Positions 33,735-41,916 of a stretch of DNA of 64,000 bases are shown here, piece by piece. The notes beneath the pieces were generated by a model. The model saw nothing but the letters and a program-made list of their open reading frames with translations. It did not search any database and was not told the origin of the DNA. The DNA lies in the NCBI RefSeq assembly GCF_039534085.1, contig NZ_BAAAUT010000033.1, positions 1 through 64,000 of the forward strand. Reading direction: 5' to 3'. Every line of letters starts with the position of its first letter. Within the stretch, counting starts at the first letter, position 1. Position numbers and translations under genes: made by a program. The stretch comes from Planomonospora_B alba (GTDB taxonomy: Bacteria; Actinomycetota; Actinomycetes; Streptosporangiales; Streptosporangiaceae).

Positions 33735-35027
33735 GTGGCTGGTCAAGACTTGGTCGGACAGCGTATCAAGACCATGCGCCGTCAGCGTGGCCTCTCCCAG
33801 GCCCAGCTCGCGCATCCCGAACTGTCCGACAGCTATGTCTCCCTCATTGAGAGCGGCAAGCGCACGCCGACTCCCGCGGTGCTGGAACTGCTGGCGCGGA
33901 AACTCGACTGCTCGCTCACCTACCTGGTCAACGGCGTGACCGCCGAGCAGATGCGCGAGATCGAGCTGGGGCTGGGCTACGCCCACCTGGCGATGGAGAA
34001 CGGCGAGGTCGCGGAGGCGCGCACCCGCTACGCCGAGCTGCTCGCCGACGACGGCCTCGCCGGGCTGCCGCAGCTCCGGCAGGAGGCCGAGTACGGGCTG
34101 GCGCTCGCCTCTCAGGCCTGCGGCGACCTGGACGCGGCGATCGACCTGCTGAACGGGCTGCGCGGGCGGGACGCCTCCGAGATCTCCCCCGAGCGGAACA
34201 TCGACGTCGTGACCCAGCTCTCCCGCTGCTACCGGGAGAAGGGGGAGCTGGCACTGGCCGTGCGCATCGTGGAGGAGGTCCTCGGCGGGGCGGACCGGCC
34301 CGCCTGGGACGACGGCCTCATCCGGCTGGGCGTGCAGCTCCTGGCGGCCTACATCGACCGGGGCGACCTGCTGCGCGCCGGCCACTTCTGCGCCGAGCTC
34401 GTCGCCGCGGCCGAGGCGCTCGGCACGCCGCTGGCGCTGACCCTCGCGCACTGGGAGGCCGCGATCCTGGCCTCCCAGACCGGTCAGGGCGAGCAGGCCG
34501 TCGCCCACTTCGAAAGGGCCCTGGCCATCCAGTCGGAGCAGGGCGACCCCCGCCGCTACGCGCGCCTCCGCAACGACTACGCGATGATCATGCTGGAGAT
34601 CCGCCCCGCGGAGGCGCGGGCCTGGCGCGACCTGCTGCTGAAGGTGGAGAGGGAGCTCGCGGAGAGCTCCGCCAACGCGATGGACAAGATGCGCTGCGCC
34701 ATGAGCATCGCCCGGGCCGAGCTCCTGCTGGGCTCCCCCGAGCAGGCGGAGCTGCACATCCGCCCGGTCCTTTCCATGCTCGACGGCATGCCGGAGGACA
34801 TGCAGGCCGACGTGCGCGTCCTGGCCGGCCGCGCCCTCGCCGAGCTCGGCAGGGCGGAGGAGGCCGTGCGCGAGCTGGAGAAGGCGACCGAACTGCTGGG
34901 CCCGCTGCCGAGCACCCACTTCACCACGCGCTCGTGGCTCACCGCCGCCGAGATCCTGGAGCGGATCGACGAGCACGGGCGGAGCGTGGAGGCCTACCGG
35001 CGGGCCCTTTCCGGCGTGGGCCTGTAG
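33735..35027 (+). CDS. XRE-family helix-turn-helix/TPR transcriptional regulator (RRNPP-like)
   Basis: 430 residues from GTG 33735, five bases after AAGGAG. Residues 5-65 form an HTH_3 domain (LVGQRIKTMRRQRGLSQAQLA, SDSYVSLIESGKRTPTPAVLELLARKL). The rest (about 70-430) is an array of helical TPR pairs, such as LGYAHLAMENGEVAEARTRY and HWEAAILASQTGQGEQAVAHF. HTH plus C-terminal TPRs of this length is the RRNPP architecture (PlcR, PrgX, AimR, Rgg), where TPRs bind a short imported peptide. The divergent 50-residue secreted peptide is the obvious candidate ligand. copC lies 70 bases downstream on the same strand. Confidence 0.85.
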   Translation: MAGQDLVGQRIKTMRRQRGLSQAQLAHPELSDSYVSLIESGKRTPTPAVLELLARKLDCSLTYLVNGVTAEQMREIELGLGYAHLAMENGEVAEARTRYAELLADDGLAGLPQLRQEAEYGLALASQACGDLDAAIDLLNGLRGRDASEISPERNIDVVTQLSRCYREKGELALAVRIVEEVLGGADRPAWDDGLIRLGVQLLAAYIDRGDLLRAGHFCAELVAAAEALGTPLALTLAHWEAAILASQTGQGEQAVAHFERALAIQSEQGDPRRYARLRNDYAMIMLEIRPAEARAWRDLLLKVERELAESSANAMDKMRCAMSIARAELLLGSPEQAELHIRPVLSMLDGMPEDMQADVRVLAGRALAELGRAEEAVRELEKATELLGPLPSTHFTTRSWLTAAEILERIDEHGRSVEAYRRALSGVGL

Positions 35028-35097
35028 CCCGGCGCGCCGGCCGGAGCGGGCACGGGGGTAGGGACCGGCCGGTGGCGTCGGTAGCCTTGGGGGTGCC

Positions 35098-35730
35098 ATG
35101 AAGACTTCCCCTTTCGCGGCCGTTCTCGCGCTGCTCGCGACCCTCGTCCTCGGCACGGCGCTCGCCTCGCCGGCCCTCGCCCACGACGCCCTCAAGAGCA
35201 GCGACCCTGCCGCGGGGGCGGAGGTCGAGAGCCTGGAGGAGGTGAAGCTGACCTTCACCGCCCGGGTGCGGTTCCCGGCCGTCGTGGTGCGGGCCGCGGA
35301 CGGCACGCCGTACCACGAGGGCAAGCCCGCCGTCGACGGGCCCGTGGTGACCCAGCCGGTCAAGGACGGCCTTCCGGCGGGCAAGTACGTCATCGCCTAC
35401 CGGGTGGTCTCCTCCGACGGGCACCCCATCGAGGGGGAGATCCCGTTCACCCTCACCGGGGCGCCGGAGGCGGAGCCGTCCGGGAGCGCCGCCCCGGAGA
35501 CCGGTCCCGGCGGGACGGCGTCCTCCGAGGCGGCCCCCCAGGCGACGTCCCCGGCGACGTCCGAGCCGACCGGCGCAGCGGCGAGCGCTCCCGCGGAGAT
35601 CTCCCCGGCCCCGGCGGCCGGCGCGGAGGACTCCGGCGGCGTGCCCGGCTGGGCGTGGCTGGTCTTCGGCGGCGTCACCGGCATCGGCATCGGCCTGTTC
35701 CTCAGCATGCGCAACAAGAAGCAGCCGTGA
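35098..35730 (+). CDS. CopC-domain copper-binding protein, membrane anchored
   Basis: 210 residues. A signal peptide ends LASPALA, so the mature protein begins HDALKSSDPAAGA; an N-terminal His is the copper ligand in CopC/YcnJ domains. The beta-barrel continues to VVSSDGHPIEGEIPFTLTG. A long Pro/Ala/Ser/Thr linker leads to a C-terminal helix (WAWLVFGGVTGIGIGLFL) and basic tail. Upstream TAGCCT (35082-35087) lies only 11 bases from the ATG with no clear SD, so the mRNA may be nearly leaderless. The stop overlaps the CopD start (GTGA). Confidence 0.9.
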   Translation: MKTSPFAAVLALLATLVLGTALASPALAHDALKSSDPAAGAEVESLEEVKLTFTARVRFPAVVVRAADGTPYHEGKPAVDGPVVTQPVKDGLPAGKYVIAYRVVSSDGHPIEGEIPFTLTGAPEAEPSGSAAPETGPGGTASSEAAPQATSPATSEPTGAAASAPAEISPAPAAGAEDSGGVPGWAWLVFGGVTGIGIGLFLSMRNKKQP

Positions 35731-37781
35731 GGGGGCCGGCCGTGGGGCGCGCCGGCCCCGCCCGCCCGGCCGCCGGGACCGGCCGGACCGCGAGGCTCGC
35801 CCTGGCGGGCGCCGGCGCGGCCGCGGCCGCCCTGGGGGCGGCGATGGTCGCCGGCGGCGCCGCGACCCCCCGGATCATCCCCGGGCTGCCCGACGAGGGC
35901 GCGCTCACCCGCTGGGGGCTGCCGGTCTCCAAGCTGGTGCTGGACGCGGCCGGCGTGCTGACCGTGGGCGCGCTGCTGGCCGCCGCGATCCTGCTCCCCA
36001 GCGACAAGGGCCTGCTCGGCAGGCCCGCCCTCGCCTACGTCAGGGCCGCCTCCTGGCTGGCGCTCGTCTGGGCGGGCGCCGCGGCGGCGGTGATGGTCTT
36101 CAGCCTCTCCGACGCCTTCGGCATGCCCCTGACCGACCTGCTCGCCGACCCGGCGTTCGGGAACTACCTCACCAGCTACGCCGGCCAGGTCTCCCAGGGC
36201 ATCGCGCTCACCCTGGTCGTGCTGTTCGCGGTGGCCGTCGCGCTGTTCGCCCGCGGGGCGATCACCGTGGGCTCGGCGGGCGGCCTGCTCGTGCTCGCGC
36301 TGGCGGCCCTGCTCCCGCCCGCGCTGACCGGTCACTCCTCCTCCGCGCCCAACCACGACCTGGCCACCACCGGCGTCGCCGTGCACCTGCTGGTCCTGGC
36401 GCTGTGGGTGGGCGGCCTCGCCGTGCTCTGCGCCCACGCGCTCCGGCGGCAGCCGCACCTGGAGACCGCCGCCGCCCGCTTCTCCACCATGGCGCTGTGG
36501 TGCTTCGCCGGGGCCGGGCTGTCCGGCGTGTTCAGCGTGATCGCGCGGCTCACCTCGGTCTCGGAGGTGTTCACCTCCGCCTACGGCCTGATCCTGCTGG
36601 CCAAGGTCGCGCTGTTCGCGGTGCTCGGCGTCATCGGCTGGTGGCACCGCAGCCGCACCCTGCCGAGCCTCGCCGCCGGCGGGAGCCGGACGTTCGTCCG
36701 GTTCGCCACCGGGGAGATCGTGATCATGGCGGTGGCCGTGGGGCTGGCGGTCGCGCTCTCCCGCACCGCGCCGCCCCCGGCGATCACCCCGGTCGACCGG
36801 GCCTTCGAGCTGCTGGGCTACACCATGCCGCCGGAGATCTCCCTGGCGAACCTGGCCTCGCTCTGGTGGCTCGACCTGTTCTCCGGCACGCTGGCCGTGC
36901 TGCTCGGCGGCCTCTACGTCGCCGGTGTGGTGCGGCTGCGCCGGCGCGGCGACTCCTGGCCGTGGGGCCGGACCGCGGCCTGGCTCACCGGCGTGCTGAT
37001 CCTGGTCATCGCCACCCAGAGCGGCGTCGCCCGCTACGCCAAGGTGCTGTTCAGCGTGCACATGGCCGAGCACATGACGCTCTCCATGCTCGTCCCGATC
37101 TTCCTGGTGCTCGGCGCGCCGGTCACGCTGGCGCTGCGCGCGCTCAAGCCCGCCGCCCGCCGGGGCGACCGCGGTCCCCGCGAGTGGCTGACCGTGATCC
37201 TGCACAGCCGGTACATGCGTTTCGTCGGCCACCCGGCGATCGCCACCACGATCTTCATCGTCTCCACCTACGCGCTGTACTTCACCCCGCTGTTCGAGGC
37301 GGCGATGGAGGAGCACCTGGGCCACATCGCGATGACGGTGCACTTCCTGGTCAGCGGCTGCCTGTTCTTCTGGGTGATCATCGGGGTCGACCCGGCGCCC
37401 CACCGGCTGCCGCACGTCGCCCGGCTGCTCGTGCTGTTCGCGACGATGCCCTTCCACGCGTTCTTCGGCATCGCGCTGATGAGCATGGGCACCGTGCTGG
37501 CGGAGGGCTGGTACGGGCAGCTGGGCCGCACCTGGGGCGTCTCCCCGCTCGCCGACCAGCAGACCGGCGGCGCCATCGCCTGGGGCTTCGGAGAGGTCCC
37601 GACGCTGCTCGTGCTGCTCGCGCTGGCGGTGCAGTGGTGGCGGGCCGACGACCGCCTGGCGCGCCGGGCCGACCGGCGGGCCGACGCCGCCGCGGCCCGC
37701 ACGGGCGGCAGCGGAGACGCCGAGCTCGACGCCTACAACGATTTTCTGGCAAAGCTCAACAAGCGTGATCGCGCCGAGTAG
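35727..37781 (+). CDS. CopD-CtaG fusion membrane protein (copper import/cytochrome oxidase assembly)
   Basis: 684 residues from GTG 35727, overlapping the CopC stop. About sixteen membrane helices. The first half is a CopD domain (GHSSSAPNHDLATTGVAVHLL; ALWVGGLAVLC; FSTMALWCFAGAGLSGVF). The second half is a CtaG_Cox11-type domain, caa3 family (HMAEHMTLSMLVPIFLVLGAP; GHPAIATTIFIVSTYALYFTP; HIAMTVHFLVSGCLFFWVI). Conserved His/Met pairs should handle Cu(I). CopC outside the membrane and this permease likely supply copper, possibly to cytochrome oxidase. A known actinobacterial fusion. Confidence 0.92.
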   Translation: MRGPAVGRAGPARPAAGTGRTARLALAGAGAAAAALGAAMVAGGAATPRIIPGLPDEGALTRWGLPVSKLVLDAAGVLTVGALLAAAILLPSDKGLLGRPALAYVRAASWLALVWAGAAAAVMVFSLSDAFGMPLTDLLADPAFGNYLTSYAGQVSQGIALTLVVLFAVAVALFARGAITVGSAGGLLVLALAALLPPALTGHSSSAPNHDLATTGVAVHLLVLALWVGGLAVLCAHALRRQPHLETAAARFSTMALWCFAGAGLSGVFSVIARLTSVSEVFTSAYGLILLAKVALFAVLGVIGWWHRSRTLPSLAAGGSRTFVRFATGEIVIMAVAVGLAVALSRTAPPPAITPVDRAFELLGYTMPPEISLANLASLWWLDLFSGTLAVLLGGLYVAGVVRLRRRGDSWPWGRTAAWLTGVLILVIATQSGVARYAKVLFSVHMAEHMTLSMLVPIFLVLGAPVTLALRALKPAARRGDRGPREWLTVILHSRYMRFVGHPAIATTIFIVSTYALYFTPLFEAAMEEHLGHIAMTVHFLVSGCLFFWVIIGVDPAPHRLPHVARLLVLFATMPFHAFFGIALMSMGTVLAEGWYGQLGRTWGVSPLADQQTGGAIAWGFGEVPTLLVLLALAVQWWRADDRLARRADRRADAAAARTGGSGDAELDAYNDFLAKLNKRDRAE

Positions 37782-37963
37782 CCCCGCCGTTACGGCGTTC
37801 TATCCCCTCACCTCCGCCTTAGGCACCGCCGGGTAGCCTTTCGGGCAGGGGGAATGGGTAGTCATCTCATCGTGCGCGGCGGTCCGCCGCCGCGCACCGC
37901 GTTCATTCACGTACCCGGTCGGGGGATCGGTGAGCGCCGCGTGCGCATCAGGAGGGGTTGAGG

Positions 37964-38374
37964 ATGTCCGAAGAGCTTCGCATGCGCGGGGGGCGGAGCC
38001 TCGCCCAGGCTCTGGAGGAGTACCTCGCCGACTGGTCGGCGCGTACGGGGATCACCGTGGAGGTGTGGGCGCTGCCCGCCCGCGACACCTCCCACGTGGT
38101 CGTCCGCGCGGTCCTGGCCACCCTGGAGGAGGCGCTGTCGAACGTCGAGCGGCACAGCATGGCCGCGCTCGTCTCGGTCGCGGTCACCCTGGGCAGGAGC
38201 GGCCTGCGCATGACGGTGAGCGACCACGGGATCGGCTTCGACGGCGCGGCCACCGGCCGGGGCGTCGCCGCGATGCGGGCCCGCCTGGCGGAGATCGGCG
38301 GCACGCTCACCGTCAACGGGGTGCCGGGCGGCGGCACCACGGTGACCGCGACGGTGCCGCGCGGACGGGTCTGA
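37964..38374 (+). CDS. Orphan HATPase_c domain protein
   Basis: 136 residues from ATG 37964, nine bases after GGAGGGG. The whole protein is a GHKL ATPase domain: TLEEALSNVERHS (N box), VSDHGIGFDGAAT (G1 box), GRGVAAMRARLAEIGGTL (F/G2 region) and GGGTTVTATVP. It matches the C-terminal ATP-binding part of NarL-family kinases but lacks membrane helices and the phospho-histidine domain. It may be an anti-sigma-like kinase or a decayed kinase. Promoter-like TAGCCT at 37834-37839. No partner gene adjoins. Confidence 0.8.
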   Translation: MSEELRMRGGRSLAQALEEYLADWSARTGITVEVWALPARDTSHVVVRAVLATLEEALSNVERHSMAALVSVAVTLGRSGLRMTVSDHGIGFDGAATGRGVAAMRARLAEIGGTLTVNGVPGGGTTVTATVPRGRV

Positions 38375-38376
38375 GC

Positions 38377-38470
38377 CGGCCTCCGCGGACCGGCGCCCGC
38401 GCGCAGCGGGCCCGAGAGGCGCCGTGATGACTCCGGCGGCCTCCGCGGACCGGCGCCCGCGCGCAGCGGG
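38377..38470. repeat. 34-bp perfect direct repeat, 60-bp period
   Basis: Bases 38377-38410 recur exactly at 38437-38470, separated by 26 bases, in the spacer between the HATPase gene and map. Each unit has internal dyad (CCGCGG) and is very GC-rich. Looks like a local tandem duplication; no coding role. Confidence 0.8.
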
Positions 38471-38552
38471 ACCGGCCGGGCAGGGCAGGAGCCCCCGCCG
38501 CGGACGGCGGGGCGGCTCCCTGGGGGGCCCTGATCCTCCGGTCCCCGGCCGC

Positions 38553-39401
38553 TCAGGGCAGGGTCAGGATCTCGTGGCCGGTCTCGGTGACGAGGACGGT
38601 GTGCTCGAACTGGGCGGTCCGCTTGCGGTCCTTCGTCACGGCGGTCCAGCCGTCCGGCCAGATGTCGTACTCGATGGTGCCGAGCGTCAGCATGGGTTCG
38701 ATGGTGAACGTCATGCCGGGCTCCATCGTGACCGCCAGCGACGGGTCGTCGTAGTGCGGGACGATCAGGCCGGAGTGGAAGGTCGTGCCGATGCCGTGGC
38801 CGGTGAAGTCGCGGACCACGCCGTAGCCGAACCGCTTGGCGTAGGCCTCGATGACCCGGCCGATCACGTTGAGCTGCCGCCCCGGCGCGACGGCCTTGAT
38901 GGCGCGGGCGGTCGCCTCGCGGGTCCGCTCGACCAGCAGGCGCGACTCCTCGTCGACCTCGCCCACCAGGAAGGTGGCGTCGGTGTCGCCGTGCACGCCG
39001 CCGATGAAGGCGGTGATGTCGACGTTGACGATGTCGCCGTCGCGCAGCACCGTGTCGTCCGGGATGCCGTGGCAGATCACCTCGTTGATCGAGGTGCACA
39101 GGGACTTGGGGTAGCCGCGGTAGCCGAGGGTGCTGGGGTAGGCGCCGTGGTCGAGCAGGAACTCGTGGCCGATGCGGTCGAGCTCGTCGGTGGTGACGCC
39201 CGGCCGCACGTGCCGGCCGACCTCTTCGAGCGCCTGCGCGGCGATCCGGCCGGCGATCCGCATCCGCTCGATGATCTCCGGAGTCTTGACGTCGGGCTCA
39301 CCGGTCCTGGGCGTTTTCTTCCCGACGTACTCCGGCCGCTGGATGTGGGCGGGGACCTTGCGCATGGGCGAGACCCGCCCGGGCTGGAGCACTGTCGTCA
39401 T
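38553..39401 (-). CDS. map: Methionine aminopeptidase (type I)
   Basis: 282 residues. Removes the initiator methionine from nascent proteins. The five metal ligands are visible: two Asp in VNVDITAFIGGVHGDTDATF, the His in DFTGHGIGTTFH, Glu in TMEPGMTFTIEP, and Glu in QFEHTVLVTE. The first 35 residues (QPGRVSPMRKVPAHIQRPEYV) form the extended N-terminus with Pro-rich motif seen in the longer actinobacterial MetAP paralogue. Conserved substrate histidine lies in ICHGIPDD. Monocistronic, facing the small gene at 39446. Confidence 0.95.
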   Translation of the reverse strand: MTTVLQPGRVSPMRKVPAHIQRPEYVGKKTPRTGEPDVKTPEIIERMRIAGRIAAQALEEVGRHVRPGVTTDELDRIGHEFLLDHGAYPSTLGYRGYPKSLCTSINEVICHGIPDDTVLRDGDIVNVDITAFIGGVHGDTDATFLVGEVDEESRLLVERTREATARAIKAVAPGRQLNVIGRVIEAYAKRFGYGVVRDFTGHGIGTTFHSGLIVPHYDDPSLAVTMEPGMTFTIEPMLTLGTIEYDIWPDGWTAVTKDRKRTAQFEHTVLVTETGHEILTLP

Positions 39402-39445
39402 GGTTTCACAGTCTAGTTGCCGTCCGTACCGGGCAGGATTCGGTC

Positions 39446-39634
39446 ATGGGTGATCAATGGTGGTTCTGCCTGAAGCACATGGCGGTCGAGCCCGAGCGGG
39501 GCTGCCCGGACAAGGACCGCATGGGGCCGTACGAGACCCGGCAGGCCGCGGCCGACGCGCTGAAGACCGCGGCCGACCGCAACGAGAGGTGGAAGGACGA
39601 GGACCGGGAGTGGGAGGGGGAGGCGGCCGACTGA
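39446..39634 (+). CDS. Small conserved actinobacterial protein of unknown function
   Basis: 62 residues: WWFCLKHMAVEP followed by GCPDKDRMGPYETRQAAADAL and a very acidic, Trp-rich tail. Two Cys and one His (C-x2-H ... C) could bind zinc. The GPY-x(2)-A segment resembles a SPOR-like strand. I recall close relatives in many actinomycetes with the same CLKH...CPxKDRxGPY signature, always short. ATG with GCAGGA upstream. Divergent from map, 44 bases between starts. Confidence 0.75.
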   Translation: MGDQWWFCLKHMAVEPERGCPDKDRMGPYETRQAAADALKTAADRNERWKDEDREWEGEAAD

Positions 39635-39680
39635 GCCGCCCGGCCCCGGCGGTTCCGGTGGCTCCGGCGGCGCGCGGGCG

Positions 39681-40277
39681 CTAGTCGGGGACGTGCGGAC
39701 CGCTGAGCCGCTCCAGCAGGCGGGCGAGGCGGGCGCGCAGGCCGGCGGGGCGGTCCGCGCGCCCCGCCTCGCCCGCCGCCATGCTGACCAGGTGCTGGGC
39801 GCCGTCGAAGGAGAGCGGGGCCTGCGCCGGGACCGCCAGGGCGTCGTGGGCCAGGCCCTCCAGCTCGGGGTCGCCGCCGTCCAGGGCGAGGATCGTCGCC
39901 CCGGTACGGCGGGCGTCGCTCACCCGCTCCAGCAGCGGGTCGGGCGCCCGCTCCTCCGCCACCACGAACAGCGTCTCCCCCCGCCGGGCCTGCTCGATCC
40001 GCTCCAGGCCGACCCGCAGATGGGGCGGGGCGCCCGGCGGCGGGGACCATCGGACCAGCGTGGGGGCGAGCTGGGGCAGTCCGGAGAGCCGGGCCTCGTC
40101 GCCCAGGTGCGCGGCCAGGTGCCAGGGCTCCTCGGCGGGGGTGCCGACCACCAGCAGGCCGCCGGGGGAGCGGGTCGCGCGCAGGGCGAGCCCCAGCGCG
40201 CGCGTGCGCTCGACCCACCCGGTCGACTCCAGGATCTCCCGCAGCAGTGCCACCGATCCACCGTCCATGCGCCCCAT
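39681..40277 (-). CDS. Hypothetical protein, conserved type
   Basis: 198 residues from ATG 40277 with GAGG five bases upstream (second ATG at 40268). Start VALLREILESTGWVERTRALGLALRA, then GGLLVVGTPAEEPWHLAAHL and a Rossmann-like strand-helix pattern (ETLFVVAEERAPDPLLERV, ATILALDGGDPELEGLAHDAL). No catalytic motif seen. Codon bias and an SD support a real gene. Divergent from npdG, which lies 167 bases away. Function unknown. Confidence 0.7.
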   Translation of the reverse strand: MGRMDGGSVALLREILESTGWVERTRALGLALRATRSPGGLLVVGTPAEEPWHLAAHLGDEARLSGLPQLAPTLVRWSPPPGAPPHLRVGLERIEQARRGETLFVVAEERAPDPLLERVSDARRTGATILALDGGDPELEGLAHDALAVPAQAPLSFDGAQHLVSMAAGEAGRADRPAGLRARLARLLERLSGPHVPD

Positions 40278-40444
40278 CGTGCCTCAGGCCCCCTGGGTTC
40301 GTCCGCCGAACCCGGACCTGGCATCATCGGGCGTGGAGGCGGGCCGGACCCCGGGCGGGCCGCTCGCCCCGGCAGAGCGTGACCGCACGCACCGCGGCCG
40401 GCGGGCCCGGCCCCGCGGCGGCCGAGAGCGACGAGGAGCGACGA

Positions 40445-41110
40445 GTGAGCACCGATCTTCCGGACGTGGGCGGGCTGTCCATCGGCATCCTGGGCGGCAC
40501 CGGCGACCAGGGCAAGGGCCTGGCCAGGCGGTTCGCCCTGGCCGGGCACACCGTCTGGATCGGGTCGCGCAGCGAGGAGCGGGCGCGGGAGGCGGCCGCC
40601 TCGATCGGCGGCGGCGCGCGCGGGGCGGACAACGCGACCGTGGCGGCCGAGGCCGACGTCGTGATCGTGGCCGTGCCGTGGGACGGCCACAAGGCCACCC
40701 TGGAGGCGCTCCGCGCCGAGCTGACCGGGAAGATCGTCGTCGACTGCGTCAACCCGCTGGGCTTCGACAAGCAGGGCGCCTACGCCCTGCCCGTCGAGGA
40801 GGGCAGCGCCGCCCAGCAGGCCGCGGCCGTCCTGCCCGGCAGCCGCGTGGTCGCCGCCTTCCACCACGTCTCGGCCGTCCTGCTGCTGGACCCGGAGGTC
40901 GAGAAGGTCGACCTCGACGTGCTCGTCCTGGGCGACGACCGGGAGGCCACCGACACCGTCCAGGCCCTGGCCGGGCGGATCCCCGGCGTCCGCGGCGTGT
41001 ACGGCGGCCGCCTGCGCAACGCCCACCAGGTGGAGGCGCTGACCGCCAACCTGATCTCCGTCAATCGCCGCTACAAGGCCCACGCCGGCCTCCGCCTCAC
41101 CGACGTCTGA
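40445..41110 (+). CDS. npdG: NADPH-dependent F420 reductase
   Basis: 221 residues from GTG 40445 with GAGGAG upstream; an open frame extends 66 codons earlier but lacks SD and domain. LSIGILGGTGDQGKGLARRF is the NADP/F420 Rossmann loop typical of NpdG/Fno; GHTVWIGSRSEERA, VIVAVPWDGHKATL, and AFHHVSAVLLLDPE (substrate-pocket residues) follow. Transfers hydride between NADPH and coenzyme F420 in the cytoplasm. Presence implies F420 metabolism in this organism. Confidence 0.92.
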   Translation: MSTDLPDVGGLSIGILGGTGDQGKGLARRFALAGHTVWIGSRSEERAREAAASIGGGARGADNATVAAEADVVIVAVPWDGHKATLEALRAELTGKIVVDCVNPLGFDKQGAYALPVEEGSAAQQAAAVLPGSRVVAAFHHVSAVLLLDPEVEKVDLDVLVLGDDREATDTVQALAGRIPGVRGVYGGRLRNAHQVEALTANLISVNRRYKAHAGLRLTDV

Positions 41111-41130
41111 CCGACGTCTGACCGACGTCC
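41099..41130 (+). repeat. Three tandem copies of an 11-bp unit at the npdG 3' end
   Basis: ACCGACGTCTG occurs at 41099-41109 and 41110-41120, then ACCGACGTCC. The first copy includes the npdG stop TGA (41108-41110). Slippage product; a change in copy number would move the stop by frame. Confidence 0.75.
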
Positions 41131-41165
41131 TCCCGGCGCCCGGCCGGGCGCCCGGCCGGGCGCCC

Positions 41166-41189
41166 GGCGGGGCGGCCCGCCGCCCCGCC
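41166..41189. terminator. GC hairpin between convergent npdG and response regulator
   Basis: Arms GGCGGGGCGG (41166-41175) and CCGCCCCGCC (41180-41189), loop CCCG. It follows a GC tandem repeat of GCGCCCGGCCGG. Lies between convergent genes, so a bidirectional terminator is likely. No U-run. Confidence 0.55.
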
Positions 41190-41203
41190 CCGGGCGCGGC
41201 GGG

Positions 41204-41809
41204 TCAGATCCAGCCGGCGTCCTGCGCGATGCGGATCGCGTCGACCTTGTTGCGGGCGCCGGTCTTGGCGATGGCGCCCGTCAGGTAGTTGCGCACCGTC
41301 CCGGACGACAGGTGCAGCCGGGCGGCGATCTCCTCCGCCGGGGCGCCGCGCGCGGCCTCGGCGAGCACCTCGCGCTCGCGGGGGGTCAGCGGGCTGGAGC
41401 CGTACTCCATGGCGGCGGCGACCAGCTCCGGGTCGAGCACCCGCAGCCCCTGCGCGGTGCGGCGGACCGCGTCGGCCAGGCGGTCGCCGGGGGCGTCCTT
41501 GACCAGGAACGCCTCGATGCCGCAGCCCAGCGCCCGGCGGACCTGGCCGGGCCGGCCCAGCGCGGTGAGCACCAGGACGCGGCAGCCGGGCAGCCGCTCG
41601 CGCAGCTCCACCGAGGCCGTGATGCCGTCGACGCCGGGCAGGTCGATGTCCAGGACCGCCACGTCCGGCCGGGACCGCAGGGCGGCCGGGACGATCTCGT
41701 CGCCCCGGACGACCTCGGCGACCACCTCGATGTCGGACTCCAGCCGGAGCAGCGCGACGAGCGCCGACCGGATCATGTGCATGTCCTCGGCGAGCAGCAC
41801 CCGGATCAC
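41204..41809 (-). CDS. NarL/DesR-like response regulator
   Basis: 201 residues from GTG 41809. Receiver: MIRVLLAEDMHMIR, phospho-acceptor in VAVLDIDLPGVDG, Lys in AFLVKDAPGDRL. C-terminal LuxR helix-turn-helix LTPREREVLAEAARG, SGTVRNYLTGAIAKTGARNK is intact. DesR-type regulators pair with the kinase just upstream and often control a neighbouring ABC exporter. The start overlaps the stop of a 36-codon mini-ORF (GTGA), placed between it and the kinase. Confidence 0.93.
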   Translation of the reverse strand: MIRVLLAEDMHMIRSALVALLRLESDIEVVAEVVRGDEIVPAALRSRPDVAVLDIDLPGVDGITASVELRERLPGCRVLVLTALGRPGQVRRALGCGIEAFLVKDAPGDRLADAVRRTAQGLRVLDPELVAAAMEYGSSPLTPREREVLAEAARGAPAEEIAARLHLSSGTVRNYLTGAIAKTGARNKVDAIRIAQDAGWI

Positions 41810-41916
41810 GCGGCCGCCTCCGCCGCGGGCGGGCGGGGCCGGGACCGGCGCCCGGTCCCCGCCGCGCGCGGGAGCGGCCGCCCGGCCGAGGCGCGCGGTC
41901 CCGCGGACGCCGTCAT
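41806..41916 (-). CDS. 36-codon mini-ORF bridging kinase and response regulator
   Basis: ATG at 41916 overlaps the kinase stop (ATGA), and its TGA overlaps the regulator GTG (GTGA). The product MTASAGPRASAGRPLPRAAG followed by an Arg/Pro/Ala tail has no domain. The double overlap suggests a translational relay that keeps ribosomes moving from kinase to regulator across a 104-base gap; a coding role for the peptide itself is doubtful. Confidence 0.4.
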   Translation of the reverse strand: MTASAGPRASAGRPLPRAAGTGRRSRPRPPAAEAAA

